Source: Roseitranquillus sp963776845 (GTDB lineage Bacteria; Pseudomonadota; Alphaproteobacteria; Rhodobacterales; Rhodobacteraceae). Taken from it: a stretch of 64,000 bases of DNA. The position numbers and the translations under genes were made by a program. The stretch lies in contig CAVZOJ010000001.1 of the NCBI GenBank assembly GCA_963776845.1, positions 372,001 to 436,000 of the forward strand. The letters run 5' to 3'. The notes under the pieces were generated by a model. It saw only the letters and a program-made list of their open reading frames with translations. It was not told the DNA's origin and made no database searches. Positions 51,598 through 61,115 of this stretch are shown here, piece after piece (within the stretch, counting starts at the first letter, position 1; each line of letters begins with the position of its first letter).

Positions 51598-54333
51598 CTA
51601 TTCCGCGGCTTGCGACAAGGCCGGCCGAGCGTGCCCGGCGAGCGCCTCTTCGGTGAACACCCGGAGCCCGATGTCCGGGCGGTAGCCGTGGATCTCGCTG
51701 ACGTCGAGCGCTCGCATGAAGTCGAGGATCCCACGGCTGACGACCTGCCCCGGCACCAGGATCGGGAAGCCGGGCGGATAGGGAATGATGAAGCTGGCCG
51801 AGACGATCTCGCGCCCCGCCGCCAGCTCCGCGTCAATGTCGCCATGCAACTGCAGGTAGTCGCAGTTATTCTCGTCGTAGGCGAGGAAGAACGCCGACCG
51901 GATGTCGCCCTCGGACGTGACGTCGTCGGCACGGAACGCGTCGTGGAACCGGCTGAAGTCGGGCAGCGGCGGAACCTTGACCATCAGGTTCTCGACCCGA
52001 CGATCGAACGCCAGCCGCTCCATCTTGGACGCATCGTCGAGCAATTCGTCGAGGTCCTGCGCGATCTTGACCAGCACCTCGACGAGATACGCGACCGACG
52101 AGCGCGTCGTGCCGATGTTCGTCATGAACAGCACGGTGTTCCGCGACGTCTTGTTGATCTGAATGCCGTATTTGTCCATCAGGATCTTGGTCTTGAACGT
52201 GTCGCCGTCCCAACCGCTGCCGCCCACGGCGACAGTCACGCGGCTTGCGTCGATTACGAACTCGTCCTTGGCCCAGCATTCCCAGATGTCAGTCCAGCCC
52301 TGGTCGGGGTCGAAGTAGGTCGCAACTCCGCTTTCGCGATAGACTTCGGGGATCATGTCGCCCGCTGTCAGCACCTTGAAGTACTTCCTGAGCAGCGGAT
52401 GGGTCGAGATGGCCCGCCGCATCGACATCGCCGCCTCGACCTGGCGCTGCACGAACTCGAAGCCCTCGAGTTCCACCTGCCGCCGGCCGACGTCGAGCGA
52501 GGCGATGATCTGATAGTTCGGCGAGGTCGAGGTGTGGGTCATGTAGGCTTCGTGGAAGGCCTCCTCGACCTCGCCCTTGAAGTCCTGATCGTTGACGTGG
52601 ATCATCGAGCCCTGGCGCAGTGCCGTCAGCGTCTTGTGGGTCGACTGGGTCGAGTAGACCCGCACCCGCGCATCAGGCGGCGGGATCAGCCGCGTGGCGA
52701 GCAGCGTCGCCTCGTCAGCGCCTTCGAGCTCCTTCCGCTGCGCCTCGTAGACCGCCGCGTGCTCCGGGGTCCGCAAACGCTTGCGCAGAACGTTGGCCGC
52801 GTTCATGCCGGTGCGCTGGCGGTAGGTCGGCCCGAAGCGGGCAAAGGCCCACCATGCCTCGTCCCACAGGAAGACGAGGTCCGGCTTGATGGCCAGGCAC
52901 TCCTCCATCACGCGCTCGACGTTGTAGACGACGCCGTCGAAGGTGCAATTCGTCAGGAGCAGCATCCGCACGCGGTCGAGCTTGCCGGCGGCCTTCAGCG
53001 CCAGCAGGTTCTTTTTCATCTCCTCCAGAGTCACGGCGCCGTACATCGAGTACGCGTCGAGCGGATAGCTCTCGAGATAGACGACGTGCGCGCCCGCCAG
53101 CACCATCCCGTAGTGGTGCGACTTGTGGCAGTCGCGGTCGACCAGCACGATGTCGCCCGGCCGGACCAGCGCCTGCACCACGATCTTGTTGCAGGTCGAC
53201 GTACCGTTCGTCGCGAAGAACGTCTGCTTCGAGCCGAAGGCGCGGCTCGCCAGCTCCTGCGCCTGCTTGATCGGTCCTACCGGCTCTAGCAGACTATCGA
53301 GCCCGCCCGAGGTCGCCGACGTCTCCGCGAGGAAGATGTTGGGGCCGTAGAACGCGCCCATGTCCTGGATCCAGTGCGAGCGCGAGATCGACTTGCCGCG
53401 GCTAATCGGCATCGCGTGAAAGACGCCCGTGGGCTGGCGCGAATAATGCTTCAGCGCCGTGAAGAACGGCGTGTTGTAGCGCGATTGGACGCCCCGGAGG
53501 ATGTTCAGGTGCAGCTCGGTGAAGTCTTCCTGATTGTAGAACACCCGTTTGCACAGCCCGAGGTCCTTTCCGGCGATCTCCTCCACCGAGCGGTCGGTGA
53601 TGAGGTAGGCGTCGAGTTCCGGGCGCACCTTGGCGATCAGGCGGCAGAGCTCCGGCCCGTACTCCTCGGGGCGCAGCGCGTCGACGTCCTCGTCCCCGAG
53701 CCTGTTGAGGTAGCGGGTCAGGATCGGCAGGTCGTTTTCGGATTTGAGCGCAAGGCCCGGCCGTACGACGATCGCCTGGATGTTGTGGTTGAACAGGATC
53801 GCGATCAGTGCGTCCTCAAGGCTCGGCACGACCACCGGCTCGTAGTGGAACTCGTCCTCCGGCCGGCGCATGCCGCGGATCGACGCCTTCATCCAGCGTT
53901 CCTGGTGGTCTGTCAGACGGTCAACGATCAGGGTCTCGAAGTAGGGGTTTGCCAGCGTCCGCGCCTCAGGCGACAACAACGCCTCGTCCTCGCTCTCGTC
54001 GTCCTCGACGTCGTCGCGGTCGAGCGGGATGGTGCGGCGGCGATAGGCGCCCGAGGTCAGCGCCCGCGTGACCCGGCGGATCGCCGTCGCAAGCTTTTCG
54101 AACTGACCCGCATCGAGCTGCCGCCGAAGCTGGGTGAAGGCGCTGAAGCCCGGGAACGCCCAGTAGCGCTCGATCGGCTCCAGTTCATCCAGGATATCGC
54201 CTACGGCTCTTCTGGCCGTATCGGCCGCCCGCCCCTTGGACTGGCGCTGCAGCGTTTCCGCAGCCTCGCGCAGCGCGCCCCAACGATCACCGCGCAGCTG
54301 GACCGCGCTATAGTGCTCACTCATCGAGCGCAT
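51598..54333 (-). CDS. Orn/Lys/Arg decarboxylase family, PLP-dependent
   Basis: 911 residues, longer than the usual 710-755 of bacterial biodegradative members, with an extra 100-residue acidic N-terminal part (RDDVEDDESEDEALLSPE). The fold-I decarboxylase core shows SKQTFFATNGTSTCNK (PLP phosphate site), LVDRDCHKSHHYG, DLVFLWDEAWWAF (PLP-binding Asp) and the Schiff-base lysine in YSTQSTHKTL (Lys567). The C-terminal domain ends with FIIPYPPGFPILVPG. It decarboxylates a basic amino acid to agmatine, cadaverine or putrescine; which one is not decidable by eye. AAGGGGGGCC precedes the ATG at 54333. ATP-grasp follows 42 bases downstream. Confidence 0.88.
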   Translation of the reverse strand: MRSMSEHYSAVQLRGDRWGALREAAETLQRQSKGRAADTARRAVGDILDELEPIERYWAFPGFSAFTQLRRQLDAGQFEKLATAIRRVTRALTSGAYRRRTIPLDRDDVEDDESEDEALLSPEARTLANPYFETLIVDRLTDHQERWMKASIRGMRRPEDEFHYEPVVVPSLEDALIAILFNHNIQAIVVRPGLALKSENDLPILTRYLNRLGDEDVDALRPEEYGPELCRLIAKVRPELDAYLITDRSVEEIAGKDLGLCKRVFYNQEDFTELHLNILRGVQSRYNTPFFTALKHYSRQPTGVFHAMPISRGKSISRSHWIQDMGAFYGPNIFLAETSATSGGLDSLLEPVGPIKQAQELASRAFGSKQTFFATNGTSTCNKIVVQALVRPGDIVLVDRDCHKSHHYGMVLAGAHVVYLESYPLDAYSMYGAVTLEEMKKNLLALKAAGKLDRVRMLLLTNCTFDGVVYNVERVMEECLAIKPDLVFLWDEAWWAFARFGPTYRQRTGMNAANVLRKRLRTPEHAAVYEAQRKELEGADEATLLATRLIPPPDARVRVYSTQSTHKTLTALRQGSMIHVNDQDFKGEVEEAFHEAYMTHTSTSPNYQIIASLDVGRRQVELEGFEFVQRQVEAAMSMRRAISTHPLLRKYFKVLTAGDMIPEVYRESGVATYFDPDQGWTDIWECWAKDEFVIDASRVTVAVGGSGWDGDTFKTKILMDKYGIQINKTSRNTVLFMTNIGTTRSSVAYLVEVLVKIAQDLDELLDDASKMERLAFDRRVENLMVKVPPLPDFSRFHDAFRADDVTSEGDIRSAFFLAYDENNCDYLQLHGDIDAELAAGREIVSASFIIPYPPGFPILVPGQVVSRGILDFMRALDVSEIHGYRPDIGLRVFTEEALAGHARPALSQAAE

Positions 54334-54394
54334 CGAGGCCCCCCTTCATTGTGACCCGGACAGGTCCGACGGGCGTCCTTGGGGCGAGGCGCAC

Positions 54395-55366
54395 CTATCC
54401 GGTGAGCGCTCGGGCCCCCAGCTGCCCGACGTCGTCTTTTTCCTCGGCGCGTCCGCTATCCACAGCCGCGCTGACGCCAGCCGGCGATCCGACCTCGAGC
54501 CCCGCGAGCGAGCCCTGCCTTGCCATCGCGAGGGGGCCAAGCCCGTGCAGATAGGCATCCGCACCGCTGGTCCGGTCGTAGACAGAGAAATCTGTCGAAC
54601 GATCCCGGAAGCTTTTCAGCACCTGCCCGAGCCCCTTCATTCCGACCTCACGCTGACGCCGGACCTGATCGAGGTCAACCTCGATCGGGAACATGTCCTC
54701 CTGCCCGCCCGACTGATGCAGCACCGTGGCCGACGGATCGACGACGCAGGAGCGTCCCACACCGCCCGCGGCCAAGCCGTTCACGTCGAAGACGTAGCAC
54801 TGGAACTGCGCCGCCGTGGCGCGCGCGATGGCAAGCTCGGCATCGCGGTCGGTGGTGCCGGTCAGGACCGGATGCAGCAGTACCTCGACACCCTGCGACG
54901 TCAGCTGGCGCGTCGTCTCCGGAAACCAGATATCGTAGCAGATCGAGAGCCCGAAGCGCCCCACGTCCGGCACGTCGAAGACGCAGAAGTCGGTGCCCGC
55001 CTCGACCTCGGTCTCATAGGGCCGGAACGGAAACATCTTGCGGTAGGTGGCGACGACTTCGCCATCCGGACCGATCACCGTCGAGGTGTTGAAGATGCGG
55101 CCATCGTCGGTCTTCTCGAACATCGAGCCGGGGATCAGCCAGACCTTGTGCCGTCGCGCCGCCTCGCGAAAGGCGTCCACCGTCTCGTTCAGCAAGGGCT
55201 GGGCGTAGCGCGGCAACGGACCGAACGGCGCAAGCTCGCTGAAGAGCACCATCTGCGTCCACGGGAACCGGGCCATCAGGACGTCGAGGCGGTGGAGCAT
55301 CGGGGCCACGTTCGAATGAATGGCCGCCACGTGCATCTGAACGCCGGCGATGGCAAAGGGAGTCAT
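54395..55366 (-). CDS. carbon-nitrogen hydrolase (nitrilase superfamily), first of two
   Basis: 323 residues. Catalytic triad: LFSELAPF (Glu44), ATYRKMFPF (Lys110) and SICYDIWFPE (Cys143). The region VLTGTTDRDAELAIARATAAQ resembles aliphatic amidases and N-carbamoyl/aminoacyl amidases. ATG at 55366 is preceded by GAGGATCCCC; earlier in-frame starts have no support. First gene of the five-gene leftward set, 61 bases before the decarboxylase. N-carbamoylputrescine amidase-like activity would fit a polyamine route, but no agmatine deiminase is nearby, so this is only a possibility. Confidence 0.85.
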   Translation of the reverse strand: MTPFAIAGVQMHVAAIHSNVAPMLHRLDVLMARFPWTQMVLFSELAPFGPLPRYAQPLLNETVDAFREAARRHKVWLIPGSMFEKTDDGRIFNTSTVIGPDGEVVATYRKMFPFRPYETEVEAGTDFCVFDVPDVGRFGLSICYDIWFPETTRQLTSQGVEVLLHPVLTGTTDRDAELAIARATAAQFQCYVFDVNGLAAGGVGRSCVVDPSATVLHQSGGQEDMFPIEVDLDQVRRQREVGMKGLGQVLKSFRDRSTDFSVYDRTSGADAYLHGLGPLAMARQGSLAGLEVGSPAGVSAAVDSGRAEEKDDVGQLGARALTG

Positions 55367-56069
55367 GAGAGGGGATCCTCGTCTTACTGGCCGTGCATAG
55401 CTAACGGCGCAGACGCCTCTTGGAAAGGCGGCGCATACCATCCGATCTCCCTTGGCCCGACTCAGTCGATCAACACGGTTCTGTCAGACGGACTCGAACT
55501 CTCGCCTGTCGGGACGGGATCGCTCTCGGCGGTCAGGAGGGGATCGCTGTCCCTCATGCCGCGCAGAGACATGCCCCGCGGGAAGAGCGTTTGCGCGATT
55601 CTTCTTGAGATCCAGCTTGAACTGGAAGCTGCGCTCCGAATTCAAATGGTTGAGCACCGAGGCGTGGACGGCATCTGCAAACTTCGCAACCGCCGAAAAT
55701 TCGCGTCCCTACGCAAACGTGCAATGCATTGGCTGGCAAGCGCGCCGCTCTAGAAGATCGGCTGCAGGAGCCTGCTGCCTGGGCGCAGACAACGCGGTTC
55801 GGCCAAGTCATTCGATTCTCGGATCGAGCAATCTGCTCAAACCGCGGGCTGCTGCGATTGCGAAGGTCCGCTTCCGAAGCTCAGAGTCGGAAGTGTAATG
55901 TCGGCTCCACGTCCGAAGTTGGCCGGCGAAAGACTGCGTTCGCCGACGAGCCAATCTTCGCAGCCCCTGCGGTTCTTGCCCTTTCGGCACTGGATACGCA
56001 TTCTGACCGTATAACCAGACGACTTTCCGCCCGCCTGCATCTCGACCGGCTCAACAGGGAAGACGCCAG
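55367..56069. other. 700-base divergent intergenic region, no gene recognised
   Basis: It lies between the nitrilase start and the amidohydrolase start and must hold both promoters. Several short frames exist on both strands (for example 55452-55898 plus, 55554-55811 minus), but their translations are Arg/Ser-rich and match nothing. Base composition is visibly less GC-rich than in the flanking genes. Confidence 0.5.
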
Positions 56070-57780
56070 ATGACCACTCGCCTTCGCCCAGCCGCCTTGA
56101 TCCTCGGCATCGCCGTGTCAGCCAGTATCGCCTCGGCACAAGAGGCGGCGGATACCATCTACACCGGCGGGCCCATCCTCACGATCGACGACACCAGCCC
56201 GACGGCTGAAGCGGTCGCTGTTCGAGACGGTCGCATCCTTGCGGTGGGCGCGTTGGCCGATGTCAGCTCGCACCGGGGCGAGGCAACGGAGGTCTTCGAT
56301 CTTGACGGTCGAACGATGCTCCCCGGCTTCGTCGACAGCCACGGGCACGTCGTGATGGGCGGATTGCAGGCGCTGTCGGCGAACCTGCTTGCCCCGCCCG
56401 ATGGCGAGGTGATGGATCTCGCCAGCCTTCAGGCGGCTCTTTCGGACTGGGCCGAGGAGAACGCCGAGGTCGTCGACCAGGTGAACATGATCATCGGCTT
56501 CGGCTACGACAACGCGCAACTGGCCGAGCTGCGGCACCCGACGCGCGAGGACCTCGACGCGGTGTCGACCGAGGTTCCGATCATGATCGTGCACCAGTCC
56601 GGGCACATCGGCGTCGCCAATTCAAGGGCGCTGGAGATGGCGGGCATCGACGCCTTGTCCGAGAATCCGGCGGGCGGCGTCATCCAGCGCGACCCGGACG
56701 GCGTGCCGAACGGCGTGCTCGAGGAATACGCCTTCTTCACGGCGCTGGTGCCGCTCCTGTCTGAACTCGGTCCAGACGGCATGACCGCGTTCGCCAAGGC
56801 GGGGGCTGAAATGTGGTCGCGCTTCGGCTACACCACCGCGCAAGACGGCCGATCCTCGGGCGCGGTCGTAGAGGCGCTGAAGGCGATAGACGCGGCCGGT
56901 GATCTGCCGGTGGATGTGATCGCCTATCCCGATGCGCTGGAGTTCAAGAGACTACATCGAGGCGAACGTCTCGAAGGACTATGACGGGCGCGTCAGGGTC
57001 GGCGGCTGCAAGCTGACCATTGACGGATCACCGCAGGGGTTCACGGCGCTGAGGGACCGCCCCTACTACGATCCAGTGGGCGACTACCCGCCGGGGTATC
57101 GCGGGTACGCCTCGGTCACGATGGAGCAGATCCAGGACGCGGTCGACTGGTGCTACGAGCGCGGCCTCCAGATCATGACGCACGCCAACGGCGAGGGCGC
57201 TTCGGACATGCTGATCGCCGCCCTCGGCGCCGCGCAGGAGCAGTATGGAGACCCCGGCAACCGCCCCGTCCTGATCCACGGTCAGTTCCTGCGAGAGGAC
57301 CAGGTCGACAGTTACAAGCGCCTCGGCGTGTTTCCGTCACTCTTCCCGATGCACACGTTCTATTGGGGCGACTGGCACCGCGAGCACACGGTCGGGCCGG
57401 TCAACGCGGACAATATCTCGCCCACCGGCTGGGTGCGGGAGCGGGACATGATGTTCGGCTCACACCACGACGCACCGGTGGCGTTCCCCAACTCCATGCG
57501 CATCCTGTCGGCCACCGTCACCCGCCGTACACGCTCGGGCGACATCCTGGGTCCGGATCAGCAGGTGGACGTGATGACGGCGCTCAAGGCTATGACGATC
57601 TGGCCCGCCTGGCAGCAGTTCGAGGAGGATGACAAGGGCAGCATCGAGGTCGGCAAGATCGCCGATTTCGTGATCCTGTCGGACGACCCGACCGCCGTCG
57701 ACCCCGAGACTCTGGCGGACTTGTGGGTGTTGGCAACGATCAAGGACGGCAGTGTAATATACGAGGCCAAAGAGCGTGAG
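56070..57780 (+). pseudogene. periplasmic amidohydrolase (YtcJ-like, Amidohydro_3), frameshifted
   Basis: About 570 codons. The signal peptide is residues 1-24 (MTTRLRPAALILGIAVSASIASAQ), then ADTIYTGGPILTIDD and the metal motif MLPGFVDSHGHV of the amidohydrolase superfamily. At about 56946 one extra A (TTCAAGAGAC) breaks the frame; without it ALEF joins to RDYIEANVSKDYDGRV, and the second part continues with LTIDGSPQG, IMTHANGEGASD, VLIHGQFLREDQ, SHHDAPV and IEVGKIADFVILSDDP. A strong site (AGGGAAGACGCC) precedes the start. The C-terminal codons run directly into IS66 tnpB with no stop at the expected position. Family members hydrolyse N-acyl or cyclic amide bonds. Confidence 0.82.
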
Positions 57781-57782
57781 GA

Positions 57783-58047
57783 CCGCGGCATGCTCAGGCA
57801 GGCGCCGTTTGCCGACCGGCAGGTCGCCCACCTGTTCCTGGACGCGCTGGGGGACGTGTTCAAACTGCTGTATTGGGACGGCCAGGGGTTCTGCCTCTAC
57901 TGCAAGGTGCTCGAGCGCGGCCGGTTTCCTTGGCCGAGCGCGGGCGACGGCGCAGCGCGTCTGACCTCGGCTCAGCTGGCGATGCTGTGGGAAGGGATCG
58001 ACTGGCGCCGTCCGGACTGGGGCGCGCCGCCGGCTCGGGTCGGGTAA
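57783..58047 (+). pseudogene. IS66 TnpB C-terminal fragment fused in frame to the amidohydrolase
   Basis: The last 88 codons of the open frame are IS66 TnpB: FKLLYWDGQGFCLYCKVLERG, FPWPSAGDGAARLTSAQLAML and EGIDWRRPDWGAPPARVG to the normal stop. The first 30 codons of TnpB and the left IS66 end are missing. The junction is around 57783, in EDRGMLRQAPF. tnpC follows after 55 bases in the usual IS66 order. Confidence 0.8.
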
Positions 58048-58102
58048 TCATCTAACTGATCTGACTTGTTTTTATGGCTTATGGGCATTGTCCGTGGTAG
58101 CC

Positions 58103-59449
58103 ATGGGCATGTCGCCTGAACCCGCCCCGCCGCCCGATAATCTCGTCGCTCTGAAGGCGATGGTCGCGGCGCTTCAGGCCGAGAACGCCCGAATGTCGGC
58201 GACGCTGCGCGCCCATGATCAGTTGATCCGGACGCTGCGCCTGCGCATCGCCGGGCTGAAGAAGAAGGTCTTCGGCAAGTCTTCGGAGAAGATCGAGCGC
58301 GAGATCGAACAGCTCGAGCTGGCGCTGGAGGACACGCTGATCGCGGCGGCCGAAGGCGCCGCCGAGCCCATGGACGAGGACGCGACCGAGCCCTCCGCGC
58401 CCCAGGAGACGCCAGAGCGCAGGCCGCGGCGCCGCCCGCGTGTCTCGGATGCCGCCCCGCGCGAGCGCCGGGAGCTCGACCCTGGCGCCTGCTGCCCCGA
58501 CTGCGGCGGCGAGCTGCGTCTTGTCGGTGAGGACGTCAGCGAGATCCTCGACATGGTCGCGGCGCAGCTGAAGGTCCTTCAGGTCGCACGGCTGAAGAAG
58601 TCCTGCCGGCGCTGCGAGAAGATCGCGCAGGAGCCCGCGCCGAGCCGCCCGATCCCGGGCAGCATGGCCGGCGCGGGCCTGTTGGCCTTCGTCCTGGTCT
58701 CCAAGTTCGACGATCACCTGCCGCTGTATCGCCTGAACGAGATCTTCGCCCGCATGGGCGCCGACATTCCGGACACCACGCTGGTCGACTGGTGCGGGCG
58801 CGCCATGAAGGTGCTGAAGCCCCTCATCGACAGGATCGACGCCGAGATCATGGCCAGCGATCTGCTGCATGCCGATGACACCCCGATCCGGGTGCTGGAT
58901 CGATCCCAGAGGGACAGGGGCCTCGGCAAGGGCGTCAAGAAAGGTCGGATCTGGGCCTATGTTCGCGACCAGCGGCCATGGGCAGGGAAGGCGCCGCCTG
59001 GGGCGGTCTACCGGTTCGCCCCAGACTGGAAGGAAGAGCACGTGCGCGAGCACCTCGGCCGGACCACGGGTATCCTGCAGGCCGACGGCTACAAGGGCTA
59101 CGCCAAGCTCTACGCGTCCACGCCCGGCGGCGACGCGCCCCTTCGCGAGGCCGCGTGTTGGGCGCATCTGCGCCGTGACTTCCACGACGTCTGGACCGTG
59201 ACGAAATCCGAGATCGCCCAGGAGGCGCTGCATCGCATCGGCGCGCTTTACGACATCGAACGCGCCATCACCGGGTAGACCGCCGAGATCCGGGTGGCGG
59301 CACGTCAGGAACACAGCAAACCCAAGGTCGAGGCCTTCCGCGCCTGGGCCGAGCAGCAGCTGACGCGCATCCCCGGCAAGAGCGATCTGGCCAAAGCCTT
59401 TCGTTACGGGCTCAGCCGCTGGCCCGCCTTCTGCCTGTTCCTCGAGCCG
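58103..59449 (+). pseudogene. IS66 transposase TnpC with premature stop and truncated end
   Basis: About 449 codons. N-terminal leucine-zipper part (LKAMVAALQAENARMSATLRAHD), the KKVFGKSSEKIEREI linker, zinc cysteines (CCPDCGG, CRRCEK), then the DDE core: LLAFVLVSKFDDHLPLYRLNE, DLLHADDTPIRVLD, GILQADGYKGYAKLY. An in-frame TAG at 59276-59278 interrupts it; the same frame resumes TAEIRVAARQEHSKPKVEAF and runs to FCLFLE, where IS1111 DNA takes over (about 59450). The catalytic Glu and the C-terminal signature are gone. Possible starts are ATG 58103 or 58109. Confidence 0.85.
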
Positions 59450-59672
59450 ACAAGGCAGGGCGGACAGGCCGCGAAGAAGCCCAGAACCTGGCCGCGCCGC
59501 AGTTTCCGGCGAAGCCCGACCGAACCGTCCTCCCGGACCCCGTGGACCTGAAAGACGCTCTTCGCGAGATCAATGCCGATGGTGGTAATCTCTTCCATGG
59601 ATGGCTCCCTCGATGGGTCTCTGACGGCACCCAATGTGGCACATTACGATGCCGGGAGCGGGAGCCATCCAC
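59450..59672 (-). mobile_element. IS1111-group element, left-end fragment with transposase start
   Basis: On the minus strand this is the left end of a relative of the 39979 element: terminal GTGGATGGCTCCC (59672-59660), a 50-base spacer beginning GCTCCCGGCATCG as in the other copy, the internal GGGAGCCATCC (59609-59599), and the start ATG at 59598 of a 50-codon transposase fragment (EEITTIGIDLAKSVFQVHGV ...). The remainder is absent; it joins IS66 tnpC on one side and an IS256 fragment on the other. Confidence 0.75.
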
Positions 59673-59689
59673 CCCAGCCTCATGGCGGC

Positions 59690-59811
59690 GCCATGGCGAA
59701 CTGCTGGAGACCAACGACGAATGGGCCGTGGCGCGCCGGTACATGTCGCTTGAAAGCCTCGCCCGCGTCACAGACAATCCAAACATCAGGCTGCCCGCCG
59801 TGGCGTCCTGA
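59690..59811 (+). pseudogene. IS256-family transposase C-terminal fragment
   Basis: About 40 codons reading ELLETNDEWAVARRYMSLES then LARVTDNPNIRLPAVAS and a stop, the conserved C-terminus of IS256-type transposases. Everything upstream is missing, cut by the IS1111 fragment end at 59672. It is purely a relic. Confidence 0.6.
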
Positions 59812-59905
59812 TCAAGCTCGGACCTTTCCGAAGGCCGGCGCTCCTACACCACTTAGCGTAATCGCCACGCCCCCATCTGCGGCTTCCGCCGTTGCAGGAT
59901 GGGTC

Positions 59906-61071
59906 ATACCGGCGAGCCGTCCACCTGACTCGGGAAGATGCTTTGCGCGCGCTGCGTGGCGTGATTCCTGTCTCCACCAGATGCGGGGATGGCATGGGCA
60001 AGGCACTCAAGATCAGGGACGAGCTGTCGGCGGAATTGCTGCGGGGGGAGGCTCGCCGCGAGAAGGACGGGCGGGCGGCGGCGCGGATGTACGCGATCGC
60101 GCACGCGCTCGAGGGCCTAAGCCGGGCGGAGGCGGCGCGGCTTGCCGGCATGGAGCGGCAGGCGCTGCGAGACGCGGTGGTGCGCTACAATGCGGAGGGG
60201 CTGGCGGGGCTTCACGACCGGCCGAAGGGGCGTCCGCGGCGACGGCTCGATGCGAACGAGGAGGCGGCGCTCGTGGCCGCGATCGAGCGCGGGCCGGACC
60301 CCGACGTGGACGCCTGTTGCGCCTGGACGCGGGCCGATCTCTGCCGCTGGCTGGAGGCCGAGTTCGGCAAGTCCTACCACCCGTCGAGCATGAGCCGAGT
60401 GCTGAGAAGGCTCGGCTTCTCGCGCCAGAAGGCGCGGCCCTTCCACCCGAAGACGGACCCGGAGGCGCAGGCGGCGTTCAAAAAGGGGGGCTTGCCGACC
60501 AGGTAGCCGCCGTCGCGGCGCAGCATCCCGACAAGCGGATTGAGCTGTGGTTTTCCGACGAGGCCCGGATCGGCAACAAGGGCCGGGTCTGCCACCGCTG
60601 GTGGCGGCGGGGCGAGCGCCCGCCGGGCGTGCAACAGCTCGGCTACCTCTGGGCCTACATCTTCACCGCGATCCGGCCGGCGACGGGCGAGGACGTCACG
60701 CTCGTGCTGCCGGCCGTGAACACCGCCGCGATGCAGGTCTTCCTCGACCATGTCGCCGCCTCCCGCCCGGCGGATGCGCATCTCGTGATGGTGCTCGACG
60801 GCGCCGGCTGGCACGTGAGCCGCGACCTCGTCGTGCCGCCCGGCATCACCCTCGTCGTCCTGCCGCCCTACAGTCCCGAGCTCAACCCGGTCGAGCGCGT
60901 CTGGCTTTACCTGCGCGAGCGCTTCCTGTCGCTGCGCCTCCTCCACTCCACCGACGCCATCGTCGATGCGTGCTGCGACGCCTGGATGCGCCTCGTCGCC
61001 GAACCGACAGGATCAAGTCCCTCTGCGGCTACCCGTGGATAGAGAAGGTCGCTTCATAGAGTTGCCGGTAT
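59906..61071 (+). mobile_element. IS630-family element
   Basis: ATACCGGC (59906-59913) and GCCGGTAT (61064-61071) form 8-bp inverted ends around an IS630-type transposase gene, a length normal for this family, which inserts at TA. The end positions are provisional because the repeat is short. Confidence 0.5.
59994..61059 (+). CDS. IS630 transposase, two ORFs joined by a -1 slippery site
   Basis: ORF1 (59994-60506) is the helix-turn-helix half: GKALKIRDELSAELLRGEAR, LSRAEAARLAGMERQAL and WTRADLCRWLEAEFGKSY. ORF2 continues in the -1 frame with the DDE half: ELWFSDEARIGNKGRV (Asp), LVMVLDGAGWHVS (Asp) and PPYSPELNPVERVW (Glu). The overlap contains A-AAG-GGG (60482-60488) in the right phase for programmed -1 frameshifting, giving KKGG...LADQVAAVAAQHP. 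A second break near 61005 (one missing base) switches to the frame encoding RIKSLCGYPWIEKVAS, the usual end at 61059; without repair the protein ends SPSAATRG at 61042. It may still be active. Confidence 0.8.
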
Positions 61072-61115
61072 CAGTCGCTCCGGCGCTTGGCCGGAGCCTG
61101 AGCAGGGAGAATAGG

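Noticed and set aside
51610..53289. A 559-codon plus-strand frame opposite the decarboxylase
   Set aside because: Antisense shadow of a conserved enzyme; no domain seen.
55452..55898. A 148-codon plus-strand frame in the divergent gap
   Set aside because: Ser/Arg-rich translation without similarity; overlapping frames of equal quality on both strands.
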